A stretch of 60,943 nt of DNA from Peptococcaceae bacterium UBA5752 (GTDB taxonomy: Bacteria; Bacillota; Dehalobacteriia; UBA4068), in assembly GCA_002419055.1 (NCBI GenBank), contig DIFI01000001.1, forward strand, positions 1 through 60,943, written 5' to 3'. The position numbers were made by a program, and so were the translations under genes. Positions 8,633 through 17,025 of this stretch are shown here, piece by piece. Position 1 is the stretch's first letter. Every line of letters starts with the position of its first letter. The notes below the pieces were generated by a model, which saw nothing but the letters and a program-made list of their open reading frames with translations, was not told where the DNA came from and ran no database searches.

Positions 8633-9520
8633 ATGACTGGTAATAATGAGAGTATACTAATTATCACCGGTATGAGCGGCGCCGGCAAGTCGCAGGTAAT
8701 GGCAGCCTTGGAAGATCTCGGATACTTCTGTGTTGACAACCTGCCGCCATCGCTGTTTGCGCGCTTTATCCGCTACAAGCGGCTGGCTCATGGCGAGCTA
8801 CCCAAAATGGCTGTTATTATTGATGTACGCGGCGGTGAGGATTTCTACTCGTTCGAGCAAGTTTTGGCCGGTCTTACTTCGGAGGGTCTTGGTTATCGGA
8901 TCCTTTTTATGGAAGCCTCCGATGCTGTATTGGTCAGCCGATATAAAGAAACAAGACGGCGGCATCCGCTGGCGAGTAGCGGCCGAAGTGTCAGCGATTG
9001 TATTGTGGAGGAGCGGCAACGGCTAACCGAGATGCGGGGTCTGGCTGATATCGTAATTGATACGACTGACTTAACAAATCGCCAATTATCGGCTATGATA
9101 GTAAAGATGTTTTCCGAAAACGAGAGTGAAATCTTTACCGTCTCTGTCAGTTCCTTTGGTTTTAAATATGGTTTGCCGATCGATGCAGATATGGTTATTG
9201 ACGTGCGGTTTTTACCTAATCCTTATTATATTGAGGAAATGCGTTATCAAAACGGACTTGATGCCCCTGTCCGAGATTATGTGCTTGGCAAACAAGAAAC
9301 GACCGAGTTTCTTAATCTCTATCTAGCGCTGCTGCGATTCTTACTGCCAAATTATATTAAAGAAGGAAAAAAGAATCTTTCCATTGCTGTTGGTTGTACC
9401 GGCGGTCGTCACCGTTCGGTAACAATTGCCGAGGCTATTGCAGCTGCATTCACCACTAATGGTTATGATGCAAGTTTATCTCATCGCGATATTGAAAAGG
9501 GGAACAAGATCAGTTTCTGA
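8633..9520 (+). CDS. rapZ: RapZ/YvcJ nucleotide-binding protein
   Basis: A 295-aa P-loop protein of the RapZ/YvcJ family. In E. coli RapZ is an RNA-binding adaptor in amino-sugar regulation; in Bacillus YvcJ is a nucleotide-binding protein linked to competence. Walker A is GMSGAGKS at residues 13-20, and the C-terminal GCTGGRHRSV motif of the RNA/ligand-binding half is intact. The start at 8633 follows GGAGGTTTAAA; an 11-codon upstream extension would overlap the HAD gene and has no ribosome site. In many Bacillota yvcK sits between rapZ and whiA, but here whiA follows directly after 26 bp. Confidence 0.95.
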   Translation: MTGNNESILIITGMSGAGKSQVMAALEDLGYFCVDNLPPSLFARFIRYKRLAHGELPKMAVIIDVRGGEDFYSFEQVLAGLTSEGLGYRILFMEASDAVLVSRYKETRRRHPLASSGRSVSDCIVEERQRLTEMRGLADIVIDTTDLTNRQLSAMIVKMFSENESEIFTVSVSSFGFKYGLPIDADMVIDVRFLPNPYYIEEMRYQNGLDAPVRDYVLGKQETTEFLNLYLALLRFLLPNYIKEGKKNLSIAVGCTGGRHRSVTIAEAIAAAFTTNGYDASLSHRDIEKGNKISF

Positions 9521-9546
9521 TTATAGTTTATGCGGAGAAGCTGTCC

Positions 9547-10485
9547 ATGACGTTTACTGCTAAAGTAAAAGATGATTTAACCAGGGTTGTCTGCACCCGT
9601 CATTGTTGCCGCCAGGCGGAATTGGCGGCGTTCTTTCGCTTTGGCGGTAATATCCATATCGGCAGCCGTCAAAGGATAGCGCTTTCTATGAATACCGAAA
9701 ATGCAGCAGTAGCACGTCGGATTTTTGCCTTATCCAGAAGTATGGGCCTGAAAACGGAGTTAGCTACGCATCGACGTGATCGCCTGAAAAAAAATCAGGT
9801 GTTTTCTCTGATTGTTAGAAACAATGCTCAGGTTGAACCATTGTTGGCAGCTATGGGCATTTTGGATGCCTCCATGGTATTGAACAGTGATTTTCCCGGA
9901 CGTTTTAATGAGAATATCATCAATAACGATTGTTGCCGGCGGGCTTTTATCAGAGGCGCTTTCTTGGCCAGCGGATCGGTAAGTAATCCCGAAGGAGCCT
10001 ATCATTTGGAGATTATTGTCCGCGACCAAAGATTGGCATCTTTGTTGCAGCAGCTTTTGGCTGAATTTACTGTCAACGCCAATATCACCTCTCGTAAAGA
10101 TGTTTATATTGTATATCTCAAGTCAGGTGAGCAAATCAGCAGTATGCTCAATTTGATGGGTTCGCACCGCTCTTTGCTGCAGTTTGAGAGTATGAGGGTA
10201 GATAAAGAGATGCGCAATAGAGTTAACCGTCTGGTTAACTGTGAGGAAGCTAACCTTGATAAAACAGTGGCTGCAGCGATGCGGCAAATTGAAATGATCA
10301 ATCATCTTCAAGCAACTAAAGGTTTATCATGTCTATCGCCATCTTTATTGGAAGTTGCACGATTGCGTCTCGATCATCCGGAAGCATCCCTTTCAGAATT
10401 GAGTGAAATTTCCCATATTGGGCGTTCAGCAATTAACCACCGTTTACGCCGATTGATGGATATTGCTGAAGGATTAAATAAATAA
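9547..10485 (+). CDS. whiA: WhiA-family DNA-binding regulator
   Basis: A 312-aa WhiA protein: an N-terminal domain related to LAGLIDADG homing endonucleases, without known nuclease activity, joined to a C-terminal helix-turn-helix (about residues 270-308, ending GRSAINHRLRRLMDIAEGL). In actinomycetes WhiA controls sporulation division genes; in Bacillus it affects cell division and chromosome segregation. No terminator is visible in the 109 bp before gap. The N-terminal CTRHCCRQAELAAFFRFGG is typical of the family. Confidence 0.95.
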   Translation: MTFTAKVKDDLTRVVCTRHCCRQAELAAFFRFGGNIHIGSRQRIALSMNTENAAVARRIFALSRSMGLKTELATHRRDRLKKNQVFSLIVRNNAQVEPLLAAMGILDASMVLNSDFPGRFNENIINNDCCRRAFIRGAFLASGSVSNPEGAYHLEIIVRDQRLASLLQQLLAEFTVNANITSRKDVYIVYLKSGEQISSMLNLMGSHRSLLQFESMRVDKEMRNRVNRLVNCEEANLDKTVAAAMRQIEMINHLQATKGLSCLSPSLLEVARLRLDHPEASLSELSEISHIGRSAINHRLRRLMDIAEGLNK

Positions 10486-10594
10486 ATATAAGGATTATAG
10501 TAAAATATAAAAAATGAAAGGATTTTTATAAAGAATCTAGAATGGCTAATAAGCTCTGGGTATTTAACTATTTAAATATAAGGGGGATTTTTAA

Positions 10595-11599
10595 ATGACA
10601 ATTAAAGTAGCGATTAATGGGTTTGGCCGTATTGGCAGACCATTTTTCCGCCTAGCTTTCGGAAACCCGGAAATAGAGATTGTGGCAATTAACGATTTTG
10701 CCACTCCGGAAATGCTTGCATTTTTGCTCAAATATGATTCGGTCCATGGGCGCTATGACAAAGAAGTAAGTTTTGCTGATGGATATCTCATTGTTGAAGG
10801 AAAAAAGATTAAGATTTTGTCTGTTGCCAATCCGGCTGATTTGCCCTGGAAAGAGCTGGGTGTTGATATAGTACTGGAATCTACCGGAAAGTTTACGGAA
10901 CATGATGCAGCTTATGCTCATATCAAAGCAGGCGCCAAAAAGGTTCTGCTTAGCGCTCCGGGTAAAAATGAAGATATTACCGTTGTATACGGTGTTAATC
11001 ATAAACAATATGATCCGTCAAAACATCATATAGTTTCCAATGCTTCTTGCACTACTAATGCGTTGGCTCCTGCGGTCAAAGTTATGCAAGAAAAATTTGG
11101 TATTGTTAAAGGCATTATGACAACGGTTCATTCTTATACAAATGATCAGCAAATATTGGATAAAGTCCACAAGGATTTCCGTCGCGCCCGTGCTGCTGGC
11201 TGTTCAATTATTCCTACTTCAACCGGCGCTGCCAAAGCAGTGGCATTAGTCTTGCCTGAGGTAAAGGGAAAACTCAATGGTTTTGCCCTGCGTGTGCCTA
11301 CTCCTAATGTGTCTGTTGTTGACTTGAATTTGCTTTTGGAAAAGCCGGCGACTGTTGAAGAAATCAACGCTGCCTTAAAGGCTGCTTCTCAAGGCGAGCT
11401 TAAAGGAGTTTTAGGTTATTCGGACGAGCCGTTGGTATCTATTGACTATAATGACACGCCCGAATCCGGTACTATTGATGCGCTCTCGACAATGGTTGTT
11501 AGTGATGATATGGTAAAATTGTTCATTTGGTATGATAACGAATGGGGTTATAGCAACAGAATTTTCGATATTATTCTCTATATGGGCAGAATGCTGTAA
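10595..11599 (+). CDS. gap: Glyceraldehyde-3-phosphate dehydrogenase, type I
   Basis: Oxidises and phosphorylates glyceraldehyde 3-phosphate to 1,3-bisphosphoglycerate with NAD, the first step of lower glycolysis. The 334-aa length is normal. The Rossmann fold starts at VAINGFGRIGR. The catalytic cysteine lies in SNASCTTN (about residue 150) with the histidine in TTVHSYTNDQ. WYDNEWGYSNR near the end is the family signature. AAGGGGG precedes the ATG. It heads a gap-pgk-tpiA-gpmI-eno run, but no cggR repressor gene precedes it, unlike in Bacillus. The leader (10486-10594) is AT-rich without an obvious riboswitch. Confidence 0.98.
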   Translation: MTIKVAINGFGRIGRPFFRLAFGNPEIEIVAINDFATPEMLAFLLKYDSVHGRYDKEVSFADGYLIVEGKKIKILSVANPADLPWKELGVDIVLESTGKFTEHDAAYAHIKAGAKKVLLSAPGKNEDITVVYGVNHKQYDPSKHHIVSNASCTTNALAPAVKVMQEKFGIVKGIMTTVHSYTNDQQILDKVHKDFRRARAAGCSIIPTSTGAAKAVALVLPEVKGKLNGFALRVPTPNVSVVDLNLLLEKPATVEEINAALKAASQGELKGVLGYSDEPLVSIDYNDTPESGTIDALSTMVVSDDMVKLFIWYDNEWGYSNRIFDIILYMGRML

Positions 11600-11627
11600 A
11601 TCTCGGAATGAAAGGAGCAGCTTAAAA

Positions 11628-12815
11628 ATGTCCGTAGATTATCCTAATAAAAAGACAGTACAGGATGTTAATGTTGATGGTAAAAAGGTATTTTTGCGCG
11701 TTGATTTTAATGTGCCCATCAGTGATGGAAAGGTAAGTGATAACGAGCGTATAATTGCTGCTTTGCCAACGATCCATTATTTGTTATTGCATAACGCTAA
11801 AATTATCTTAGCTTCTCATTTAGGTCGTCCTAAAGGGGAGCGCAATCATAAGTATAGCCTTAGGCCTGTGGTTAAGGAATTATCGGAGATTTTGGATAAA
11901 CCGGTAATCTTTATCGAAGATTGTTTAAACGAGGATACTAAAAAAGCTATTGATAAATTAAAAAATGGCGAGATTATGCTTTTGGAAAATATCCGTTTTT
12001 ATCCGGGAGAGGAAGCCAACGATGATAATTTTGCCCGTGCTCTTGCCTCATTAGCGGATATTTATGTTAATGATGCATTTGGCACTGCGCATAGGGCTCA
12101 TGCTTCTACGGCCGGTATAGCTAAATATCTACCTGCCGTTGCCGGATTCTTGATGGAGAAAGAAGTCAAATGTTTATCGGCGGCTTTGCATAATCCAGCC
12201 CATCCTTTTATATCTATAATCGGCGGCGCCAAAGTATCAGATAAGATTCAGGTAATTGAAAATCTATTGAATATAGTAGATAAATTACTGATAGGTGGCG
12301 GTATGGCAAATACTTTTTTGGCGGCGCAGGGGTATAATATGCAAAAATCTTTGGTTGAACAAGAGAGAGTGGACTGGGCCAAACAATTATTGGCGACTAA
12401 GGTCGCAAATAATTTGTTGTTGCCTGTTGATGTGATTGCCGCTAAAGATATTGATACATCAGATGTAATAGAGGTAGATGCAGATAAATTGCCTGAAGGA
12501 TATATGGCTTTAGATGTTGGCAGTAAAACCAGACAATTATTTGGTGCGGCTATTGCTGATGCTAAAACGATTATTTGGAATGGCCCCTTGGGTCTTTTCG
12601 AAAAGGAAGCCTTTGCGAAAGGTACGTTTGAACTGCTTAAAACTGTGGCAGATAGTGATGCCTTCAGCATCGTTGGCGGCGGTGACAGCGTAGCTGCCGT
12701 TAATCAAGCCGGATTGGCGAGTGAAATCAGTCATATGTCAACCGGAGGAGGGGCTTCTCTTGATTTCCTTGCGGGTAAGGTTTTACCCGGTATAGCAGTA
12801 TTAAATGATAAGTAA
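11628..12815 (+). CDS. pgk: Phosphoglycerate kinase
   Basis: Transfers the acyl phosphate of 1,3-bisphosphoglycerate to ADP. From the ATG at 11628, preceded by AAAGGAG, the protein is 395 aa, the usual size; the open frame reaches 32 codons upstream into gap but lacks a ribosome site there. The N-terminal signature RVDFNVP and the substrate-binding ASHLGRPKG are intact, and GGGDSVAA near the C-terminus is the nucleotide-site loop. It lies 28 bp after gap. A 48-nt perfect palindrome starts on the last base of its stop codon. Confidence 0.98.
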   Translation: MSVDYPNKKTVQDVNVDGKKVFLRVDFNVPISDGKVSDNERIIAALPTIHYLLLHNAKIILASHLGRPKGERNHKYSLRPVVKELSEILDKPVIFIEDCLNEDTKKAIDKLKNGEIMLLENIRFYPGEEANDDNFARALASLADIYVNDAFGTAHRAHASTAGIAKYLPAVAGFLMEKEVKCLSAALHNPAHPFISIIGGAKVSDKIQVIENLLNIVDKLLIGGGMANTFLAAQGYNMQKSLVEQERVDWAKQLLATKVANNLLLPVDVIAAKDIDTSDVIEVDADKLPEGYMALDVGSKTRQLFGAAIADAKTIIWNGPLGLFEKEAFAKGTFELLKTVADSDAFSIVGGGDSVAAVNQAGLASEISHMSTGGGASLDFLAGKVLPGIAVLNDK

Positions 12816-12862
12816 TTCTACATACTTTTGCCCGACATATGTCGGGCAAAAGTATGTAGAAT
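12815..12862. repeat. 48-nt perfect palindrome between pgk and tpiA
   Basis: The arms ATTCTACATACTTTTGCCCG (then ACAT) and their exact reverse complement are 24 bases each, with no spacer. It begins at the pgk stop codon and ends 36 bp before the tpiA ATG. No T tract follows, so it does not look like a normal intrinsic terminator. In RNA it would form a very stable hairpin within the glycolytic transcript, which could stabilise the upstream mRNA, mark a processing site or lower downstream expression. Confidence 0.9.
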
Positions 12863-12898
12863 ACACTTATTGTCATAAACCGAGAGGAGAGAATAATA

Positions 12899-13654
12899 AT
12901 GAATCAAACTTTGCGCAGGGTAATAATGGCCGCAAATTGGAAAATGTATAAAACTGCTTCTGATATACCAAGCTATGCCGATAAACTGCTGCATTTATTG
13001 CAGCCCACTAAGGCAGAGGTTATTATATTCCCTCCTGCTATTGTAGTACCGGCAGTAGTAGATGCGTTTGCTGCTAGCTCTGTAAAAGTAGGAGTGCAAA
13101 ATATCTATTGGCAACCGGAAGGTGCTTTTACCGGAGAGATTTCTTTGCCGATGGTAAAAGAAGCCGGAGCCAGTTATAGCTTGTGTGGTCATAGTGAGCG
13201 GCGACACTATTTTGGAGAGAGTGCAGAAATGGTGACTCGTAAAGCTGCTGCAGTGTTTGAAGCGGGGTTGATACCGATTGTTTGTATCGGCGAGACTCTC
13301 GATGATCGGGAGAACGGTGAAACGTTTGATGTTTTGCATAGTGATTTAACGGCATCTTTGTCTGCAATAGAACCAAATGAGGATCTGATCATAGCCTATG
13401 AACCAGTTTGGGCAATTGGTACAGGTCGGGTTGCTTCCCCTGCTGATGCCGAAGAGGTTATTTCATATATCCGCGAACAGCTGTTTGAACTCTGGGGCAA
13501 TATTGCTAATCGTATTAGCATCATTTACGGTGGCAGCGTTAAACCCGACAATATTAAAGAACTGTTGGCATGTAGTAATATTGATGGTGTTTTGGTTGGT
13601 GGAGCAAGTCTTAAGCCGGAGGGTTTTGCTGCTATTGCAAATGCAGCTGACTGA
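12899..13654 (+). CDS. tpiA: Triosephosphate isomerase
   Basis: Interconverts dihydroxyacetone phosphate and glyceraldehyde 3-phosphate. The 251-aa protein has the N-terminal AANWKMYK (Lys and Asn active-site residues), the electrophilic His in CGHSERR, the catalytic Glu in AYEPVWAIGTG and the phosphate loop near YGGSVKP. GAGAGGAGA precedes the ATG. Its place inside the glycolytic run, after pgk and before gpmI, matches Bacillus order. The long palindrome upstream may give it a different expression level from gap-pgk. Confidence 0.98.
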   Translation: MNQTLRRVIMAANWKMYKTASDIPSYADKLLHLLQPTKAEVIIFPPAIVVPAVVDAFAASSVKVGVQNIYWQPEGAFTGEISLPMVKEAGASYSLCGHSERRHYFGESAEMVTRKAAAVFEAGLIPIVCIGETLDDRENGETFDVLHSDLTASLSAIEPNEDLIIAYEPVWAIGTGRVASPADAEEVISYIREQLFELWGNIANRISIIYGGSVKPDNIKELLACSNIDGVLVGGASLKPEGFAAIANAAD

Positions 13655-13696
13655 ACTATTATTGATTAATATGCGATTATTAAATCGGAGGATAAT

Positions 13697-15283
13697 ATGA
13701 AGTTTGCTGGTAAACCATTGGTGTTAATGTTACTGGATGGTTGGGGTATACCCGAACATACTCCATATGATGCTACGTGTTTAGCAAAAATACCAGTCTT
13801 CAATAGTATTTGGGAAAAATATCCTCATACGATTTTAGGCGCTGCCGGTACCGATGTTGGGTTACCCAACGGACAAATGGGTGACAGTGAAGTCGGACAT
13901 ATGAATATTGGCGCAGGGAGAGTAGTTTATCAGGATTATACCCTGATCAGCCGCGATATTGAAGAGGGTACTTTCTATAAAAATGAGGCTTTTATAAATG
14001 CTTGCCAAGAAGCTAAAAAAAACGGTGGGGCTTTGCATTTATTTGGTCTTGTTTCCGATGGGGGCATTCATAGTCATATTAATCATTTAATAGCACTTTT
14101 ACATTTATGCAAACAACAACAAATGCAAAAAGTCTTTATCCATTGTTTTACTGATGGCCGAGATACCAACAGTGAGATGGCTCTGCAATTTACGAGTCGT
14201 TTGGAGCAAGTTATAAAAGAGCTGGGTGTTGGTAAAATTGCCACTGTTTGCGGTCGTTTTTATGCTATGGATCGTGATAAACGCTGGGAACGTGTACATG
14301 AAGCTTATGAAGTGTTGGCCTACGGATGTGGTCACAAAGAAAAGTCGGCAGCCGATGCGATAAGGGCTTCTTATGCGCGTGGTGACAGTGATGAATTTAT
14401 CGAACCGACAGTAATCGTTGATGATGATGACCAACCTGTTGGGTTGATGAAAAATGGCGATAGCGCAATCTTTTTTAATTATCGATCTGATAGAGCCAGA
14501 GAAATCAGCCATGCTTTTACCGATAAGGTTTTTGATTTCTTTGATCGTGGTCCACGTCCGCCGCAGTTATTTTATGTTTGTTTTACTAATTATGATGATA
14601 CTCTGGAAAATGTCGAAGTTGCTTATCCTCCGCGTCCTCCTCGCAATACCGTCAGTCGGGTTATTTCCAAAAACGGTTTACGTCAACTGCGTATTGCCGA
14701 AACAGAAAAATATGCTCATGTAACCTTCTTTTTCAATGGCGGTGTTGAAAAAATTGATACCGGTGAGGACAGAGTCATGATACCCTCGCCCAACGTTAAA
14801 ACATATGATACGAAGCCGGAGATGAGTGCCGGAGCTGTAACTAAAGCAGTAATTGACCGTATTCGCAGCGGTATCTATGATGTTATTGTTATTAATTATG
14901 CCAACCCTGATATGGTTGGTCATACCGGCAATCTGGAAGCAACTGTCAAAGCTTTAGAGTATATTGATGACTGCATTGCTCAGGTTGTGGATGTTGTGAA
15001 GGATGTAGGTGGCACGATATTTATTACAGCTGACCATGGAAATGTTGAGAGGATGGCCGATGAGCATAACGGACCGATGACTTCTCATACTACCAACAGC
15101 GTCCCATTTATTTTGGTTGATGACGATTTGCTTCATTTGCAATTGCGAGAGGGTAAGCTGGAAGATATTGCACCGACTATGCTGCAATTACTAGGAATTA
15201 AACAACCGGAGGAAATGACGGGTTCTACATTGATCATATCCGGTTTGAAACAGTTTGATCAGATGGAACTGGATTTTGGTTAG
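13697..15283 (+). CDS. gpmI: 2,3-Bisphosphoglycerate-independent phosphoglycerate mutase
   Basis: The manganese-dependent mutase that converts 3-phosphoglycerate to 2-phosphoglycerate; in spore formers its pH sensitivity is linked to 3PGA storage in spores. 528 aa. The alkaline-phosphatase-like core shows LLDGWG near the N-terminus (first metal Asp), the phosphoserine region GQMGDSEVGHMNIGAGR near residue 62, and the second metal cluster in TADHGNVE. CGGAGG precedes the ATG. It is 42 bp after tpiA and 53 bp before eno. Confidence 0.98.
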   Translation: MKFAGKPLVLMLLDGWGIPEHTPYDATCLAKIPVFNSIWEKYPHTILGAAGTDVGLPNGQMGDSEVGHMNIGAGRVVYQDYTLISRDIEEGTFYKNEAFINACQEAKKNGGALHLFGLVSDGGIHSHINHLIALLHLCKQQQMQKVFIHCFTDGRDTNSEMALQFTSRLEQVIKELGVGKIATVCGRFYAMDRDKRWERVHEAYEVLAYGCGHKEKSAADAIRASYARGDSDEFIEPTVIVDDDDQPVGLMKNGDSAIFFNYRSDRAREISHAFTDKVFDFFDRGPRPPQLFYVCFTNYDDTLENVEVAYPPRPPRNTVSRVISKNGLRQLRIAETEKYAHVTFFFNGGVEKIDTGEDRVMIPSPNVKTYDTKPEMSAGAVTKAVIDRIRSGIYDVIVINYANPDMVGHTGNLEATVKALEYIDDCIAQVVDVVKDVGGTIFITADHGNVERMADEHNGPMTSHTTNSVPFILVDDDLLHLQLREGKLEDIAPTMLQLLGIKQPEEMTGSTLIISGLKQFDQMELDFG

Positions 15284-15336
15284 GAGACCTTTTAAATAGG
15301 GTTATGTCCCTAAATAATAAAGTTGGAGGTAATAAA

Positions 15337-16617
15337 ATGTCTACTATTGCTGATGTCAATGCAAGAGAAATTCTCGATTCTCGCGGTAACCCTACTGTAG
15401 AAGTAGAAGTAGTATTGGAAAATGGCGCGTTTGGCCGCGCTGCTGTGCCTTCCGGTGCTTCTACCGGTGCCTATGAAGCGGTTGAATTGCGCGATGGCGG
15501 TGAAAGATTTTTAGGCAAGGGCGTCATGCAGGCTGTTGATAACGTTAAAACTGTTATTGCCAGCGCTCTAATTGGTAAGGATGTTTTTGATCAAGCAGGT
15601 ATTGATGCATTGCTGTGTCAATTGGACGGTACGGAAAACAAAGCTATCTTAGGAGCTAATGCTATTCTGGGTGTGTCTTTGGCAGCAGCGCGGGCAGCAG
15701 CCGATTGTCTGGGAATGCCTTTTTACCGCTATATCGGCGGCGTCAATGCCAAAACTTTACCTGTGCCAATGATGAATATCTTAAATGGCGGCCAGCATGC
15801 TGATAATAATGTTGATATTCAGGAATTTATGGTTATGCCGGTTGGAGCTGACTCATTCGCGGAAGCGCTGCGGATGTGTGCCGAGACTTTCCATAATTTG
15901 CGTAAAGTTTTAAAAGCACGAGGATATAATACTTCCGTTGGCGATGAGGGTGGGTTTGCTCCTAACCTCAAATCAAACGAGGAAGCATTGGAATGCATTT
16001 TGTTGGCTATAGAGAATGCAGGATATAGGCCATACGAGCAAATTCGCATTGCTATTGACATAGCTGCCAGTGTACTTTATCAGGATGGTAAATATCATTT
16101 AGCCAGCGAAAACCGTTATTTAAGTTCTACGGAAATGATTGATTACTATGAGGATTTATGTAATCGTTATCCGCTGATTTCGATTGAAGACGGTTTGGCT
16201 GAAGACGATTGGCAAGGCTGGACTGAATTGACGGCACGCTTAGGTAATAAAATCCAGATAGTAGGCGACGATCTCTATGTTACCAATACAAAGCGGCTGA
16301 AGCAGGGAATCGAACAAAAGGCCAGCAATTCAATCTTAATTAAGCTTAATCAAATCGGTACTTTGACGGAAACTCTGGAAGCAATTGAAATGGCCAAAAA
16401 AGCCGGTTTTACAGCTGTAGTATCTCATCGTTCCGGTGAAACCGAAGATACAACAATTGCAGATCTGGTAGTAGCCTTAAATAGCGGACAAATAAAAACC
16501 GGCGCGCCTTCACGCACCGAGCGGGTGGCAAAGTATAATCAATTATTGCGGATTGAAGAACAACTTGGCGATTCCAGCATATATATGGGGATAAACGCAT
16601 TTTATTGTATACGATAA
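15337..16617 (+). CDS. eno: Enolase
   Basis: Dehydrates 2-phosphoglycerate to phosphoenolpyruvate, and in many bacteria also scaffolds RNA degradation complexes. The start at 15337 follows GGAGG and gives 426 aa beginning MSTIADVNAREILDSRGNPT; an in-frame upstream ATG at 15304 lacks a good site. The active-site regions SGASTGAYEA, the SIEDGLAEDDW metal site and SHRSGETEDTTIADL are complete. It ends the glycolytic set. Confidence 0.98.
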   Translation: MSTIADVNAREILDSRGNPTVEVEVVLENGAFGRAAVPSGASTGAYEAVELRDGGERFLGKGVMQAVDNVKTVIASALIGKDVFDQAGIDALLCQLDGTENKAILGANAILGVSLAAARAAADCLGMPFYRYIGGVNAKTLPVPMMNILNGGQHADNNVDIQEFMVMPVGADSFAEALRMCAETFHNLRKVLKARGYNTSVGDEGGFAPNLKSNEEALECILLAIENAGYRPYEQIRIAIDIAASVLYQDGKYHLASENRYLSSTEMIDYYEDLCNRYPLISIEDGLAEDDWQGWTELTARLGNKIQIVGDDLYVTNTKRLKQGIEQKASNSILIKLNQIGTLTETLEAIEMAKKAGFTAVVSHRSGETEDTTIADLVVALNSGQIKTGAPSRTERVAKYNQLLRIEEQLGDSSIYMGINAFYCIR

Positions 16618-16667
16618 TTGCTTGATTTTTTATAATATTCGACCAAAGCGGGAATTGTCTAATAATG

Positions 16668-16696
16668 TTGTATTGTTTTATGTTTTATATTAGAAT
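16668..16696 (+). promoter_or_regulatory. Possible promoter before secG
   Basis: TTGTAT, a 17-base AT-rich spacer and TAGAAT lie in the 116-bp gap after eno. The region is AT-rich throughout, so the match may be chance. Confidence 0.3.
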
Positions 16697-16733
16697 AAGT
16701 TTTATATTGAATTTTTTTTAGGAGGTGAAATTT

Positions 16734-16958
16734 TTGAATATTGCTTTGACCGTTGTGCAAGTAGTAATAGCCTTGGCAGTAATTGCTACAGTACTACTTC
16801 AATCGGGTACTTCGGCTGGTCTATCTGGTTCTATAGCCGGAGGTGCTGAGACATTCTTTGGTAAGAAGAAAGGAATGGATGAGTTTTTAAGCAAGGTAAC
16901 AAAATGGTTAACCGTGTGCTTTTTTGCAATAACGGTTATTATTGCTATCATCCAGTAA
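16734..16958 (+). CDS. secG: Protein translocase subunit SecG
   Basis: A small accessory subunit of the SecYEG channel. From the TTG at 16734 (8 bases after AGGAGG) it is 74 aa with two transmembrane helices, about residues 1-22 and 53-73, and the conserved SGTSAGLSGSIAGGAETFFGK loop between them. A GTG at 16725 overlaps the ribosome site itself, so it is unlikely to be the start. secG following eno is common in Bacillota. Confidence 0.94.
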   Translation: MNIALTVVQVVIALAVIATVLLQSGTSAGLSGSIAGGAETFFGKKKGMDEFLSKVTKWLTVCFFAITVIIAIIQ

Positions 16959-17025
16959 TCTTTATCAAGCCATCAAAAAGAATGACAAAAATTTTGCTTC
17001 TGACATATAAGGAGGGTTTTTTGTA

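Noticed and set aside
12815..12862. Reading the pgk-tpiA palindrome as an intrinsic terminator
   Set aside because: No T tract follows, and an essential glycolytic gene lies just downstream.
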